A stretch of 64,000 bases of DNA from an uncultured Sulfitobacter sp. (GTDB taxonomy: Bacteria > Pseudomonadota > Alphaproteobacteria > Rhodobacterales > Rhodobacteraceae), in the NCBI GenBank assembly GCA_937138475.1, contig CAKZPD010000004.1:1-64000 (forward strand), in the 5' to 3' direction. This document shows, one piece after another, positions 63,826 to 64,000 of the stretch. Under the pieces are notes generated by a model. The model had not been told where the DNA came from and did no database searches. It was given only the letters and a program-made list of their open reading frames with translations. How positions within the stretch are numbered: the stretch's first letter is position 1; every line of letters begins with the position of its first letter. Made by a program: the position numbers and the translations under genes.

Positions 63826-64000
63826 TTAACGGCGCGCCTCAAGCACATCCTCAAGCGTGCGCAGCCCGGTGCGTGGCGCCTGAACCAGCACCGACATATT
63901 GCCCGGCTTGTGCTGATTGCGCATCATCTTCATATGCGCCTCGGGCAAATCGGCCCAGTCAAAGACCTCGGACATGCACGGATCAAGGCGGCGCTCAACC
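63826..64000 (-). CDS. ccrA: Crotonyl-CoA carboxylase/reductase, C-terminal end only
   Basis: The last 57 residues of a minus-strand gene enter from the right edge, ending at a TAA at 63826. The reading (starting VERRLDPCMSEVFDWADLPEAH, then MKMMRNQHKPGNMSVLVQAP and LRTLEDVLEARR) matches the C-terminus of crotonyl-CoA carboxylase/reductase, the key enzyme of the ethylmalonyl-CoA pathway for acetyl-CoA assimilation. NQHKPGNM is the signature of the family end. Start and most of the gene are outside the window. The terminator at 63764-63793 follows its stop by 32 nt. Confidence 0.85.
   Translation of the reverse strand, partial: VERRLDPCMSEVFDWADLPEAHMKMMRNQHKPGNMSVLVQAPRTGLRTLEDVLEARR

Overview
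The window is chromosomal DNA from an alphaproteobacterium of the order Rhodobacterales (Roseobacter/Rhodobacter type). This rests on gene content and order: the rpmF-plsX-fabH-ihfA-merR block, the dgt-argS-SPOR-nagZ-scpA-scpB block, trpGDC-moaC-moeA-lexA-comEC-gltX-gltA, a vitamin B12-dependent class II ribonucleotide reductase, a two-domain dCTP deaminase, citramalate synthase, crotonyl-CoA carboxylase/reductase, and a direct-repeat SOS box (GAAC-N7-GAAC) on lexA. The DNA is GC-rich and densely coding, with few mobile-element signs. I see no transposase, integrase, phage gene, rRNA or CRISPR array.

Layout. 1-9 kb: 3' end of eno, anmK, tyrS, a GNAT protein, an SDR dehydrogenase, the ABC-F ATPase uup and a BamE-like lipoprotein. 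8-13 kb: DUF177, rpmF, plsX, fabH, ihfA and a MerR protein (ribosome, phospholipid, fatty acid and DNA-architecture functions), then tRNA-Pro(GGG). 13-22 kb: dcd, chromosome segregation (scpAB), wall recycling (nagZ), SPOR protein, argS, dgt, erpA, and a two-gene unit made of a repeat-containing Cys peptide and a 404-residue partner. 22-35 kb: DNA repair and metabolism (xthA, HNH, AlkA-like, cobK, MFS, cimA, cysS, an aminotransferase, an MttB-family protein). 35-44 kb: nrdJ, tRNA-Pro(UGG), DUF192, double cold-shock protein, pdxH, fabI, gpt, an aminotransferase. 44-60 kb: ppiD-like, a split trp cluster, molybdenum cofactor genes, lexA, comEC, gltX, gltA. 60-64 kb: a RecD-like helicase, a quorum-sensing locus (luxI, luxR and a small overlapping gene) and the 3' end of ccr.

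The most interesting non-standard material is: (1) a family of 13 copies of a ~33-bp intergenic element, nearly all just beyond stop codons; (2) the peptide/partner operon at 20978-22415, whose peptide carries two 20-residue repeats each with a TTSC motif, and whose upstream region holds two perfect DnaA boxes and a CtrA-type half site; (3) the quorum-sensing locus, where a 71-residue gene overlaps luxR and is preceded by a perfect CtrA-type site and a LuxR-box-like palindrome; (4) several strong DNA/RNA structures, including a 64-bp imperfect palindrome, a 20-bp perfect AT palindrome, and a multi-hairpin region after nrdJ ending in an intrinsic terminator. Many metabolic links cross the window: fabH, plsX and fabI in lipid synthesis; nrdJ, dcd, dgt and gpt in nucleotide pools; cobK with the B12-dependent nrdJ; gltA with ccr in acetate/acetyl-CoA handling.
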